From NCBI RefSeq assembly GCF_902150065.1, contig NC_043998.1, forward strand, positions 3,225,001-3,289,000: a stretch of 64,000 bases of DNA, in the 5' to 3' direction. The translations under genes and the position numbers were made by a program. The notes under the pieces are model-generated. The model was not told where the DNA came from, ran no database searches, and saw nothing but the letters and a program-made list of their open reading frames with translations. Shown in pieces: positions 1 through 12,000 of the stretch (positions within the stretch are counted from its first letter, which is position 1; the number at the start of each line of letters is the position of its first letter). This stretch comes from Myripristis murdjan (lineage: Eukaryota > Chordata > Actinopteri > Holocentriformes > Holocentridae).

Positions 1-426
1 TGGTCATTTTTTTTTTAGGCACAACGAGCACGAGGCGGCGTTGGTGCTGATGTTTATTGAGACTGGGAGTCAAACTATTCTGAACTTCTTACATCTTGAC
101 CCTGACAAACACCCAACGATTATAATAGTTAAAAAAAAACAAAAAAAAAACAAAAAAAAAAAAAAAACACTGAAAACTACACTAAAACTAAAAAATTCTA
201 AATGATAACTAAAAAAAGCTAAACTGAAACGAGCAAACGCACTCTGGAAACTCAACTGAAACTAAACTGAACTGAAAACAAAAATTAAAACACGAAATGA
301 AAAATACAAAACTTATAAGTAACTCCGATGTGGTCCATCTGATAAGTTTTAGTGACTCCATCTCTGTCTGTGCTGCAGATTGGCAGATTAACAGTGAGGA
401 GTGGGAAACACACAACAGCCACTCTT
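1..426. other. unassigned flank with A-rich tracts
   Basis: No gene is seen. The stretch has long A-rich runs around 130-170 and many short AAACTA/AAACTGA-like words, so it is simple, low-complexity sequence. Short open frames here are T- or A-rich translations and are not credible. Confidence 0.5.
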
Positions 427-1117
427 ATGCATTTTTTCATTGATAAGTTGTCTTTTAAAACTCACGTTTCTGAACTAACAAAAAACCTAAAGGCAAAACT
501 ATTCTTTTATCGCAATAGAGCTTGTTTTACTTGCAGAAAACAGCTTGTTCAAGCCACCTTTTTACCAGTTTTAGACTATGGTAATCTATATGCATGCTAC
601 TCTCTGACATTGAAGCCTCTTGATGCAGTTTATCATTCTGCCCTTCGTTTTGTTACAGGTGATGGGTTTAGAACTCATCACTGTGTTCTTTTATGACAAA
701 ACTGAATTGTCATCTTTAACTGCAAGGAGAGAGCAGCATTGCTTGATTTTCATTTACAAGGCCTTACTTGATGTTTTACCTGTGTATCTTACCAGTTTAA
801 TTTCACTTAGAACTAGTAACTTGCACACTCGTTCACAAGAGATTTTGATTTTAAGCATTCCTAATGTAAGGACAGAATTAGGGAAGACTGCATTTCAATT
901 TTATGCTCCTCAGAAGAGGAATGACTTGCAGAATGTCCTGGGTCTAGATCACCTGATTTCTTTAGATTGCTTCAAAAGCCTATTGTTCAATCTTCTGCAA
1001 CTGGTTTGTAATTGTGATTTATGATATTATGTATGTTTTATTGTAATTGTAATCAGGGCGTCATTGGAAAAGAGAGCTTCCTCTCAACTGACCTTCCCTG
1101 AATAAATAAAGGAAATA
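427..1117 (+). mobile_element. 3' end of an L2-like non-LTR retrotransposon (LINE)
   Basis: Two overlapping + strand frames (about 352-696 and 620-1024) together read as the C-terminal end of a LINE reverse transcriptase ORF. Recognisable words are FKTHVSELTKNLKAKLFFYR, LPVLDYG, LKPLDAVYHSALRFVTGD, THHC and FIYKALL, which recur in teleost L2-clade elements. The reading changes frame near 660-690, so the copy is dead. After the ORF the sequence ends in an AATAAATAAAGGAAATAATAAT tail, as is usual for this group. It is 5'-truncated. Clade assignment is from recalled motifs, so the exact family is uncertain. Confidence 0.8.
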
Positions 1118-1817
1118 ATAATTGGGATAATTTCTAGTCAAAATAATGAAATAATAGTGGGATTAAAATATTCCCCATTTTTCTGGGACCCCAAGATGGG
1201 AGCCGCTAGGAGCGATGTGCTTTGATGTGATTGGCAGACGAGGGGCGGTGCCAAGCCCAACAAGACAACCAATCAGAAGCGAGTTTAATCACGCAGCACA
1301 ATGCCAGATGCACGTAGACACTGAAATATTTCCACCCGACTGCTTACATTCATTCATTCATTCATTCATTCATCCTTCGACCTATTGATTAGTCGCTTTG
1401 CATCCAATTGAGCGCAGCTGACGTCATGAAAGCGGACGTCCGTCTGGTGCTGGCCTCCAGTTTGCCACAAGGCCGCTTGCTTGTTGGTCGCAGGAGTAGC
1501 AGGCAGGACAGGTAAGCCGCTGAACTTGTGAGCTTTGTGCGCTTCAGTCCCACTGCTTTTCTGCGTCTTTCCTCTCAACAAAACACACACACATGACATT
1601 CCGTTATTCTGAGCTGCTTTGAGCTTGTTGCGGTTTCTGTGCGGCATCAAACCAAACATGGAAACTGGAAAATCAGGGAATCTGCCAAAATGTTGATGCA
1701 CTCCATAAAAATCAGGGGCTTCCCTTCCAATGCAGGCATTATGTTTTTTCACAGCGCCTGAGCTGAATGAGTAGGCTGCTGTGTGTCTGCACTGAGGGCG
1801 AGGCTCAGCCCCCCACA
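1118..1817. other. intergenic stretch between two LINE fragments
   Basis: No gene is supported. It contains two inverted CCAAT-like words near 1230-1280 and an (ATTC)n run at about 1348-1372. A 150 aa open frame on the - strand (1366-1818) has no recognisable domain and no splice context, and I do not call it. Confidence 0.4.
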
Positions 1818-2600
1818 CATTTTAATCATTTATTTACGCCCACATTAGTAACAATATATACAGGGACATAAATACTGAGGGCACAGACTTAAGATACACA
1901 GGCACATGATGGACAGTGTCTTTTGCCTACAGAGCAGATCAGTCACTGGTACAGGTAACAGCGTCTCTGCCATATATGGTGGCTGCCAGTAATCACAGAC
2001 ACAGAACAGTACTTGGAGAGCCTTTTAGCTTTCTTCTTGGGCATCCCAAGTAGACACAGACCTCTGACAACCAATCTGTGAACATGCCCAAGGCTGCCAA
2101 AAATGAAAACGAGTAGCCTACACCTAAAGCCTAGCTCTGAGATGGTATTTATCAGCGGTTGGTATTTTATGACCTTCGTCATGAAGGCCTTCTCTAGGCT
2201 TGAATCAAAGGTGATTGCTATCTCTAATAGAAACACTTTTCTGGACTCCTCATCAACAATGACAACATGTGGTGTTTTAGCAGACAGTTGTGAAAGGTTA
2301 TGTTGGTCATTACAGAGATGGAACATGGATGCATTGACACGGGTATGTGTGTACATTTTCACTGAAACTGTGAAGTGTCGTGATGTCCTTTACGATAAGG
2401 TTCACTATTCTATTGTGACGTGCTATGTACATTCCTCTGTAAGCATGGCAGCCATTCAAGATATGTGACAGGGTTTCGGTGACGTGCTCTGTGGTGTGGT
2501 GCAAGCAATGAGGAGCCTGAGTGGAGGGAAACCAGATAGAGAGGTTGAGTCTTGTCGGAAGAACCTGTAATCTGCTTTTAATAGTGAATATGACAATATC
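1818..2600 (-). mobile_element. 3' end of a LINE with restriction-like endonuclease (R2/R4/NeSL type)
   Basis: Read on the - strand, about 2600-2310 gives a zinc-knuckle region (ETLSHILNGCHAYRGMYIARH) and about 2290-1943 gives the endonuclease core, with VVIVDEESRKVFLLEIAITF, KYQPLINTISELGFRCRLLV, FIFGSLGHVH and a conserved end WQRRCYLYQ followed by a stop. The C-terminal CCHC knuckle followed by a PD-(D/E)XK-like core is the layout of RLE-type LINEs such as R2, NeSL and the R4 clade (Rex6 in fish). The two blocks lie in different frames, so it is a dead copy. A possible 3' tail with AATAAA lies near 1820-1835. Only the last part of the element remains. Confidence 0.75.
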
Positions 2601-3626
2601 CTCATTGAGTGCAGTCCAGTGTTGTTGCTGATGATGTTGATGAAAGGCTCAGCCCCTCACACACACAGAGAGACCCTCACACACACACAGAGCTCATCAC
2701 TCCGGCAAACTCCAAGCCACATTCATAACTTTCCTTTGATTAACAAACAGTGCAGTGTTGTTTCACGATATTCATCATATTCATGTTTTCCTATTGAATA
2801 TTTGAAACTTTATTCCTCTACCTCATGATCAGACAGTGATGTCGGTCTGCCAAGTCATCCTTGTCACCTTGCCAGCAGCAGACCTCTGCAGTGATGAAAA
2901 CCAATCAGTGCAGATGAGACATTCACTGTGCTGTATTGTTTGAGAAGTGACTGGCAATTAGGGATTATAAATACCACGATCCTGTTTGACTGCATATCAA
3001 GCCAAGACAAACCGCAATGCTCTTTTCTTCTGTCACTGTAATTGCAGTTCAATTTACCGTGGAGGAACAAAGATCCACTCCCTCTTAAGTGATGGAATTA
3101 ATTAAATAATACCTCGGCTATGTCCCTTTGAGACTTTGCCAAAACCAGAATAACATGTACGCGTTGGCAAAGCACATTAACAGCATGTGAACAAAAACCG
3201 CTGCTTCTTGCCTGAACAGAAAATATTGAAAAACAAATCCACAGGGAGGATTATTTTCAGTGGAAATTACATTATCAGGAAATAATCGTGGGGAAAAAAA
3301 TAGATTCACTTAAGTATCACGATTTAAAATAAATAAATAAATAAATAAAAACTTTTCCTGAATTTAATTTCTGAATCAGATGTAAGCAATCGACTGATAT
3401 CGAGCTTGTCGTTCTAGGTTTTCAGCAAGGGGGCTAACTATTGCTCTAAATTTAAGCTTGTAGTTGCATAAATTGGGTTTGACTTGTGGATTCAGTGAAA
3501 CACATTTGATTCATGTGTGATGATGTTAACCCTTGTAGGAGCCATTTCATGTAGTGAGAATGTTTTTTGAAACTTGACGTCACTGTATAAAATGACCTAC
3601 AGTGACCTCTAGGAGAATCACAGCCT
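2601..3626. other. intergenic sequence, nothing recognised
   Basis: There is a CA-rich stretch near 2655-2690 and an (AAAT)n run near 3328-3350. Open frames are short and without domain likeness. Confidence 0.4.
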
Positions 3627-4390
3627 CATTCAAGATTCAAGATTCAAGAGTCTTTATTGTCATTATACACGGTGTCTGGGTTTCTTAGGTAATATTGACA
3701 GTAAGGGGACAATTCAGGGCAATTTAGAGATAAGAGGGTAATTCAATAAACCAAAATCATAATATCGAATCACAATGCTTGTAGGATACATGTTGAATTG
3801 GCACCCAAGTATCTTGATAGTATTAAATTTCTGGAGATAAACATATTGTCCCTGCCAAGAAAATTATTTATTGAAGTAAAAATACTTTGCTCAGAGGGAC
3901 TGCAACAAAACTAACCCTTTGGACTGAAAACAAAATAAGAGGGAAAAGTATGAAATCATGAGTGGTGTCACTATCCAACGGACACTGACAAGTCCCAGCT
4001 TTGTGAAATGTGTTAAAGGCCTTGAAACAGGAAAAACAGGTTGTAGTTAACAGTTGTCAAAATGCCGCAGACATGACAACACCCCTGATAAACACATCCT
4101 GATGCCTGCCGTGCCCCGTGTCACCAGTTCATTGCCAGAAGGCAGAGATTTAATTCTTTAATTTTAATTCTTTTATTTGCACTTGCATGTTTATGTACAG
4201 GCCCAGTGCTGCTTGATATGTCGTATGCGCTCTCATGTCCCTAATTTTTCCATGTCATACATGGGGCTTACATGGGTTTTCTGTTTTTTTTTTTCTTCCT
4301 TATTTTTTATTTTTGGAAATCTTTTCATGTGGAAAGCACTTTGAGCTTATGCTTGAAAAGTATAGTAGTTTATTTCCCAATTCTTAAATA
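3627..4390. repeat. teleost interspersed repeat remnants (LINE/SINE tails)
   Basis: At 3627-3665 the sequence has three copies of a TTCAAGA-type word followed by GTCTTTATTGTCATTATAC. Read on the - strand this is a CAATAAAGACTCTTGAATC tail, typical of fish LINE 3' ends. At 4325-4375 a + strand segment, AAAGCACTTTGAGCTTATGC then GAAAAGTATA, resembles the common tail of fish LINE/SINE families. The body between them is diverged and no ORF remains. Family names cannot be given safely. Confidence 0.4.
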
Positions 4391-4663
4391 TAAGTTTTTT
4401 TGTTGTTGTTGTTGTTAGTGATTAGTGAGGAAGGAAACGTCAGCCAGCCCCGAGGATATTTAATATTTTCCTCACCGGTGTTGTCGTGTCGATAACGATA
4501 TTATGAGATCAAAATGTAGTCTTGCCTTTTTAATTGAGACCATCTGAAACCACTTTTGAATCCTGAATCTACAAACGGTGATTCTCTTGCCACTTTTAAT
4601 TTAAAGAAGGGAGCCAACACTATGTTAACAGGCCAAATGATATTTTATTAAACCAGATTAGAC

Positions 4664-5513
4664 CAGTGTTACTTTCGTCAACGATTATGATGACGAAATA
4701 TATTCGTCAACGCCCATTTTTTTCTTGACGAAGACGAGACGATGACGAGCTAAAAATAGCTCTTTGATGACGGAAACATAACGAGACGTGTGTGTATTTT
4801 CGTCATGACGAGACGAGACGGGATGAAAATGTCAGTAGGTGGTGTAGTGGACTTTCAAAATGCACTATTTCCTCCAATTGTGCGTGCAATCTGTCTGCCA
4901 AAAGCTCAAAATATGAACAATGCATCCTGTGGCTTGTTTGGTTGAGAATGTGCGCATCCGCGCCAACAGCCTCATTTACTCTGTGGTGTACACTGGAGAT
5001 GCGCACCGAACACAGCTAATATACAAGCCCACACCGCGGTAGTGACTGCGAACGGGGTCGGCGAACAGCTGATATACAAGCCCAGACGGATCGCGGTCGT
5101 GTTCGCCGCGCGTATCCGTCCAATGACGCAGTATAAATGAGGCTACCAGGCAGCCTGCGCACACACAACCACGGTAACACACGGGTGATGGTGATGGACT
5201 TGCACTTACAAGTCAGCAAATTTAGCTAACCTAAAACAAACAGGTAAATATAGACTGGGTTGTATATTTTGAAGTCTGTTAAGAAAAGAAAGAATGTTTT
5301 GTTTCTTGACTGTTTTTGTGAAATGACCAGTGATTCCACTGTTATCAGTTTTACATGTGTGTAATGTACAATCCTGAGTATATCATTAAGTACTGCATGG
5401 TTGCATTTCATCTCCATTGGTGGGAGAGTCTACCTGTATTGGCATGATTCAATTAGTTTAAACTTTAAACTTTAAAGACATACGTGTGTGTATATATATA
5501 GATAGATAGATAG

Positions 5514-5546
<33 letters not shown>

Positions 5547-5786
5547 TGTGTGTGTATATATATGTATATATACATATATATACACATACACACACACACA
5601 CACATATATATATATATGACTAAAACTAATGACTAAAACTCGACTAAAATCTTTTTTAATTTTTGTCGACTAAGACTAGACTAAAACTATTAAGGACAGC
5701 AATGACTAAAATATGACTAAGACTAATAAGTATTTTCGTCAAAAAGACTAAGACTAAAATTAAAATGGCTGTCAAAATTAACACTG
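4664..5786. mobile_element. non-autonomous hAT-type DNA transposon, 1,123 bp
   Basis: The left end reads CAGTGTTACTTTCGTCAACG and the right end, reverse complemented, reads CAGTGTTAATTTTGACAGCC. The element is bounded by an exact 8 bp duplication GATTAGAC at 4656-4663 and 5787-5794. A CAGTG start and an 8 bp target duplication are hAT hallmarks. Both subterminal regions are rich in GACTAAAA/CGTCAA-like words (4690-4810 and 5618-5770). The middle has a GC-rich block (4980-5160) and a compound (TG)n(TA)n microsatellite (5490-5620). No transposase frame is seen, so movement would depend on an enzyme supplied elsewhere. Confidence 0.88.
5490..5620. repeat. compound (GT)n/(TA)n/(GATA)n microsatellite
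   Basis: Runs of TATATA, GATA, TG and CACA lie next to each other inside the hAT-type element. Such tracts are prone to length change and may have expanded after insertion. Confidence 0.9.
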
Positions 5787-5985
5787 GATTAGACCAAATT
5801 AAATGTTTACCAGATGAGATGTGGACATCAGTAAAGTCAGTGGTGTGGTGTGCATGAGTGAGCATGTATGTCTGTGAGGGTGTTGTAAAAGCGCAAACAT
5901 GACAAAAGGAAAAGCTCAAACCAACATCACCAAATCAAAAGCATGGTGTGCCTGCAAAGGTTGCCAGGACAGGAGAGGGAGGCTG

Positions 5986-6790
5986 GGCCGTATTCAGCGT
6001 AGACGTACCGGTACGTAACGTCAAGCTAACAGAAACGATAAAGCGCTGAACAACCTGTTGCATTACGCAAGTGTTGCAAGTATGGAAGCCGAGAGGCCAA
6101 TTCTCCTCGCGATTGTAGCCGAAGAACTGTCTGAGCAGGACATTATTTTCAATGGATCATTAATAATATGAGCACTGCAAAAGACCTTTGACATCACTGC
6201 CACTGCTTTGGCGATCAGACACAGGAGGAGACCTCCAACCTGGATCAGTGGTTATGTGGAAACTGTAGTTCCTAACTACACTGACCCGACTTTTGTCGCT
6301 TATTTAAGGATGAGAAGAGAAACATTTCAGGTGTCGGATCTGCTCTACTCTACTGTGTTTATGCACCTCTTGTGAGCTGAACTATCACTTAGACTTAGAC
6401 TTACCAACCACTGTTTATAAAATGGAATAAAAGTGTGTTTTAAGTTGAATAAAACTTGCCATATTATTGAAGAAAAACAATAATCTATGTCTGATCTATC
6501 ATCATACTTACCACATACATGTGCTTTTACCTCTTCAAATGATGGATAACATTTTAAACATTGGCTTCACTGATATAGCAACTTGGAAGCACTATCGTTT
6601 TAAATCGTGGAGGCGTAAATACAGGCTGATGCTGATTGGATAGGGTTAACACCTATGACACGCCCACAAAACGAAGGAAAACTACCTCTGAGGCATGTTG
6701 CTCTCTGTTACACAACGTTACGACCAAACAGATCATTCAATGAGACAACGTCACACAACATTACATTTTGTAACTTCGTTGAATACGCCC
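5986..6790 (+). mobile_element. Harbinger-like DNA transposon remnant, 805 bp
   Basis: The left end GGCCGTATTCAGCG and the right end (reverse complement GGGCGTATTCAACG) form imperfect terminal inverted repeats, flanked by a 3 bp CTG duplication at 5983-5985 and 6791-6793. PIF/Harbinger elements of fish duplicate a CWG target. Around 6256-6330 a + strand frame reads VPNYTDPTFVAYLRMRRETF, which resembles the N-terminal part of HARBI1-type transposases, where a phrase like FRMSRETFE is common. The rest of the transposase is missing, so this is an internally deleted, defective copy. Assignment rests on ends, target site and one short peptide together. Confidence 0.75.
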
Positions 6791-6885
6791 CTGGCCTACT
6801 GCAGGAGCTTGCATAACCTCAGCACACTGGGCCCAGGTGAGCAGAGTAACTAATCAATGAGCTGCAGGGAGAGAACAGGTTAGAC

Positions 6886-7088
6886 CAGGGGTGTCAAACT
6901 GGTGCCATGAAGGGCCAAGGGGCTGCAGGTTTTCATTTCAACCGAAAACTCCACCAGGTGATTTCACTGATTAGTCGCTGATCTCTGCTTGAAGGAGAGG
7001 TAATCAGTGAAATCACCTGGTCGAGTTTTCGGTTGGAATGAAAACCTGCGGCCTCTTGGCCCTTCATGGCACCAGTTTTACACCCCTG
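6886..7088. mobile_element. palindromic hAT-type MITE, 203 bp
   Basis: Almost the whole element is one inverted repeat. It begins CAGGGGTGTCAAACTGGTGC and its reverse complement ends the element. An exact 8 bp duplication, GGTTAGAC, flanks it at 6878-6885 and 7089-7096. The arms are separated by a short centre near 6980-6995. Such foldback MITEs are common in teleosts and carry no coding capacity. The high arm identity suggests a fairly young insertion. Confidence 0.9.
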
Positions 7089-7096
7089 GGTTAGAC

Positions 7097-9096
7097 ACAT
7101 CTCCCCCAAGGGAAACCAGAAACCCCATGATGGCCCTACAGGGGCTTTACAAGGTATTTAAAAGGTTCATTTTGTTTCAAATTATCTTCCTTACTCAGTT
7201 CTCAAGGCAGTATCACCAAATCATCTTTTATCAAATCTTTCAAAGGATTATTATTTCCAGGACTGGTTTGTTCTGTTGTGTTCCTGGTGGCATTCTTATT
7301 TCATCATTCATTATATTTTTATTTTTTTCCTCTATGATTTTATTGCCATTTATATTTTAAAAAAAAATAAATAAATAAATAAATAACAGTGCATGTTTTC
7401 TTTGAAAATAGTTGTAAAAACCAATTGTCAGGGTTTATGCTTTTGTTTTCAGTATATATTATTAACTTTTGGAGGTATAATCCTTGGCATGCCAAAAAGT
7501 TGTTCACAAGAATTACAATGTGCACTAGTTACACTATCATGCCTGCTTTGGCTGCATACCGTCCCAAGGATGGACTCACCAGTTACCAAAGTGTGTGGTT
7601 GGCCGTCTGGACAGTCCACGGTGTAAACAGAGAGGTGAGCTGCTTGGACGGCCCGAGCAGCAGGGGGTTGGGTCGATGGAAGCTGGGAGGACAGAGCTGC
7701 CGAAGAGATGTGGTGACAGTCCGGAGGCACAGAGGCTGCTTGACGCTGAGGTGTGATTTCAGAAGCAGAAGGCAAATCCAGATCTGCTTGGACTCAGGAG
7801 GAAGAAGGCTTATATGAGAGAGCATGAGTGCTTTCTGCCTGTTGAGGTACCTCAGTTGGTATGGATGATTATAGGCGGTGAAAAGTCTGTGACTAGGGGA
7901 AGATCCTCTAGGGGAGGAACCAAGGGGAGATCCTCTTCTCGTCCCTCATCACTGTCACCCAGGAGGAGAAGGAGACTGGTGGAACAGCATGGACATGATG
8001 GAAGACATGATGAAGCAACTGCTCCATGGATGATGGACAGCAGGACTCTGGAGGGCAATTTGAGACTGTCGCTGAAAATTTTCAGTGGCTTCAACTCAGC
8101 TCTGATACTCAGGATTGCACTTGCAGATACCAAAACTAATACTGGATACTAATTCTGATATGAATGATGTAAACCAGAGGATGTTGAGTAAATCAAACTA
8201 TGGCACTTTATATATTGCATGAATTACTGCTGACCTGGTTGCTTGGCTGCCTGCAGTAACATAACATGACGAATGTTATGACTTAGTGACTCGACAGGTA
8301 AGGGATGTTACTAACCAGCTCTGCAGCTTGAATCTTACAAAATAGGCAATAAATCTATAGAAGCTGTGTCACGTTGATAATTGAACTATGTAAAACTGTC
8401 TCTTAGTTACACTAATATGTAAGTCAGGTATGTGCACGAACTTGCCTGATCATCATGAGAGGCGGATTTCTCAGCGCCGGTTACACCATCTCTCTCTCTT
8501 TCTCTCTCTCATTCTCTCCTTCTGCCTGTGTGTGTTCAGTAAATGTGGATTGAGCTTGGAAAGAGCAGCAGCCAAAAGGAAAAGTCCAACATGTGGTCGA
8601 CCAATGGTAGCCGACACACAGTCCAAGTATTGGGTCAGCTGACTAATGGTGTAAATTTGGTCTGTCACTCTCCAACAGGGGTCAGGGGACAGGGTCTGGC
8701 TGCACTGTGTGAAAAACCACATGTTGAACACTGTCATTCTTCATCCTTGGACTAAATTACTGCCAAATGACTCTGAGCACATTGTAAATTGGCTTCCTTG
8801 GACTCACACACTTTTACACTGGTAGTTTTATTTTCACAATTTTAGCAAGCCAGCTCATGGTTAATTCTATTTGCTGTGTATACAAAAAAAAATGTAAATT
8901 AGCCAAATCAGAAAAGAAATGTTCTACATGAATATCCTGTTTAAGTCCTGTATGTAGAATGATTTTTGCTGTCTCCCTCTGTGTCAAGCAACTCCTCCTG
9001 AGTTGATTTTGTTTCCTCCCCCTCTCTCGCCAGGAGCAGTGGGTGCAAACTGCTCAGTGTGTGCAGTTGGACAGGTAAAGCCTCTCACTGTCAGGG
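7097..9096. other. intergenic/upstream region of the sialyltransferase gene
   Basis: No gene can be supported. 7360-7386 is an (AAAT)n run. 7600-8150 is GC-richer and holds overlapping open frames on both strands (for example 7814-8152 + and 7852-8133 -) rich in Arg/Ser/Gly; these could be a decayed coding sequence but match nothing I recognise. 8490-8520 is a (CT)n tract. The last few hundred bases should hold the promoter and 5' UTR of the following gene; a donor-like AG|GTAAAG sits at 9073-9080, but no upstream exon can be proven. Confidence 0.4.
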
Positions 9097-12000
9097 ATGG
9101 CAGTGCTACGTTTCCAGAGGATTTTCCCAATACTGGTGGCACTTTCAGTCGGTATCATTGTTTTTAGTATATCAAGAGAACATATCAGGTAAGATGAGAG
9201 ACTTTAATAATGTATTGACAAGAATTTGCAGAGGGTAAGGGGTAATTAAAGTAGGGTGATAACTCATGGCATTAGGGTATATTTTTAATCTGGTAAATCA
9301 GCTGCTAATAGTGATATGATTTTGTTTCAATGAAATGTTGAGTGAATAAGCCCCATATTCACAGTTATATATGGTTACTCCAAATAAAGTATTCTAGACT
9401 AATGCTGCTATTTTGCATCTGTTGTTTGCAATTCAGCCAGAGTTTTGTCTCAAGCAAAACCAGGAATACAGGCAAAGATGAGTTGGTGGTTGTTGACGTG
9501 TCAGTGTTCTGGGGTAAAATCGACAGCGTTACCTCACCTGCTGTGTTCAACACAACAAGTCAGAATGTCTCTGATGCAATGACAACAGACTTGACCACAC
9601 AGCCAACAACTGAGCACGTGGTCACGAGGAGCATCACCACACTCGGAGCTGTAGGCCCCCTCAGGCAGACCGTCATGCCCTTGCTCTTCAGGAAAGACTT
9701 TAGAAAAATGCCCCGGTGGGATTTTGATGATGTTTATATCCAGGATGCCCAACCCGTGCATACAGTAAGCAGACTAACATGATAGGTTAGATCACCCTTT
9801 CTGCTTGTATGAAATCTTTCTGGGAGTGGGTAAACATGGCTCTTATTCTCTGCCAGGTTTCTTAGGTGTGTGACTGTGGTGTGAACAATCTCTGTTTTTT
9901 CTGGCTTGCTCCGTCTGTTCCTCTGAAACCAATTCGGTCAATTGTGTGTCACATCATGATGCAATATTTTCTTTGTTTATTGCCAGACCTGTGCCCAGTC
10001 TGTGCGGAAGTCTGAAGATGAGAGCTTTAAGAAGGCTTTCATTCCCAACATACGTTTGTTTATGTCCAAAGGCGACATCAACATAAGCGAGTGGAACAGA
10101 CTTTCCCATTTCAACAACCCCTTTGGTTTCATGCAGTTCAACTATACGGGTAGGTGTGTGTGTTTGTGTGCAATAGAGCAGTGGTTCTCAGACTTTTTTT
10201 CAATAATGTGTGCCCTTTAAAATATTTTTTTCCAACCAAGTGGAAAATGGTAGAAGAAAAAATGGTAAAAGGTAGAATGGTAGAAGAAAAAAAACTACAT
10301 AAAGAGGTACAACAGAGCACCATCAGTGTCTGAAACAACAACCTGATACTAACGATATTGTGTTGGCTCTGTTTTTGTTTTGTTTTTGCTTCTTTGTAGA
10401 TATAAAATGTGTTTAGCAAACATAATTAAAAATTTTAATGAACTTACTATAGCACAGGCTAATTATTTTGGGAGTCATGCATGACTGATATTGTTTAAAG
10501 TAACATGTTTTTAAATATCACATACCCCCCTGCAGTACTCCAGTGTACCACTCGGGGTCCGTGTACCCCATTTGAGAACCACTGCAATAGAGAAGTGGAG
10601 TATTTGAGTAAATGGCAGGATTGCAATACTTAAGTGCTTTAAAAGTGTTGTCCTTTGTAATTCAAGCACGGTTTATTTAAGATAATGCATGCTGTGCTGG
10701 GTTTTGCAGAGATGAAGCCCATTTTGGATTTGATCCCAAAGGCACAGGAGCCGCTCCTGCCTCCCAAAACAGAGGGTGACGGCTGTGTGCGCTGCGCTGT
10801 GGTGGGCACGGCTGGAATCCTCTACGGCTCTGGCAAGGGGAAAGAGATAGACGCCCATGATCATGTGTTTCGGTAAGAGATAAAGACACAAGGGAGGGAA
10901 AACTGCCAAGTCATGCCATAGTCACCACCTGAAACTTGCAAAAGACATTCAAGCACTATTTCTTACCTTTCCCATGCCTCTCGGATGTTTATATTAATTG
11001 CTTGTCTATTTTTTTAATATTACATGAGATGTTTTTGCACTACCTCTACTAGTAATTTTTAAAGTTTGTGAAGGCAATGTTTCATATTAACTAATTTATC
11101 ATCAAGTATTGCCTATGCCAGTTAAGATAATATGTGCCTGTGGTGGAGATTTTATATAAACACAGTCATTCATGAAAAGGAAAACTGTAAAAGTAGTGGC
11201 AGCCATTCCTTTGCAAACAATTAATTGTCCAGTTATTAGAAATTGCAGAACAAACATTCTTTGAGGCCACACAACATTTCCTTTTTAGTCAGGTTATCAG
11301 AGCAATGAGATAAACACTTAATACACCAGTGAGATAAACACTTGGCAGGAGGGCTGGAAGGCATTGCAGTTTGACAGAGCCCTGTTTTGTACTCATCGAC
11401 AACATAGCTGTCAAGGTGGGGCAGCTGTTCATGTTTGTGGGTGCTACAATAAAGCTTAAATGACACGAACACTCCAATGTCATCAAGCAAACATACCACA
11501 GAATGAGGATCTTCTGGAAGAGTAGTGTGCTGGCCAGACCGGTTACCACTACATGTGTGTGACTCGCTATCTCACTGAACTGCTGTGGCTCATGTGCAGG
11601 GGCGCCGTATATGGGGGAAAAGTTAGGACAGTTCCAAGGGCCCTTGCCTGACAGGGGCCCCAAAAAATAGGTAAAAACTAATATAAAAATATTAAACCAT
11701 CAACTAGCAAATACATATATATATTTTTTTTTTCATGGGGCCCAAAATTCCTGGCGGCGCCGCTGCTCACGTGTTTGTAGGTTTCAGACAAATAACAGTG
11801 ATGCTGCAGTGCTGTTACTGACAGCCCTGTTTTGTTTTTGTTTGTTTTGTGTTTTTTTACACTGAATTTTCCTTTGATAATGGCCAATGTAATTTTTTAT
11901 GTATCTCCAGAACGGAAGGAAGAGTAACACAGGACTAATACTTTTTTTTTCATGTGTGAAGTATTTTACAGGTATAGATATAACTGATAGGTGTCATTTA

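Noticed and set aside
1366-1818. 150 aa - strand open frame
   Set aside because: No recognisable domain, low-complexity start, no supporting gene structure.
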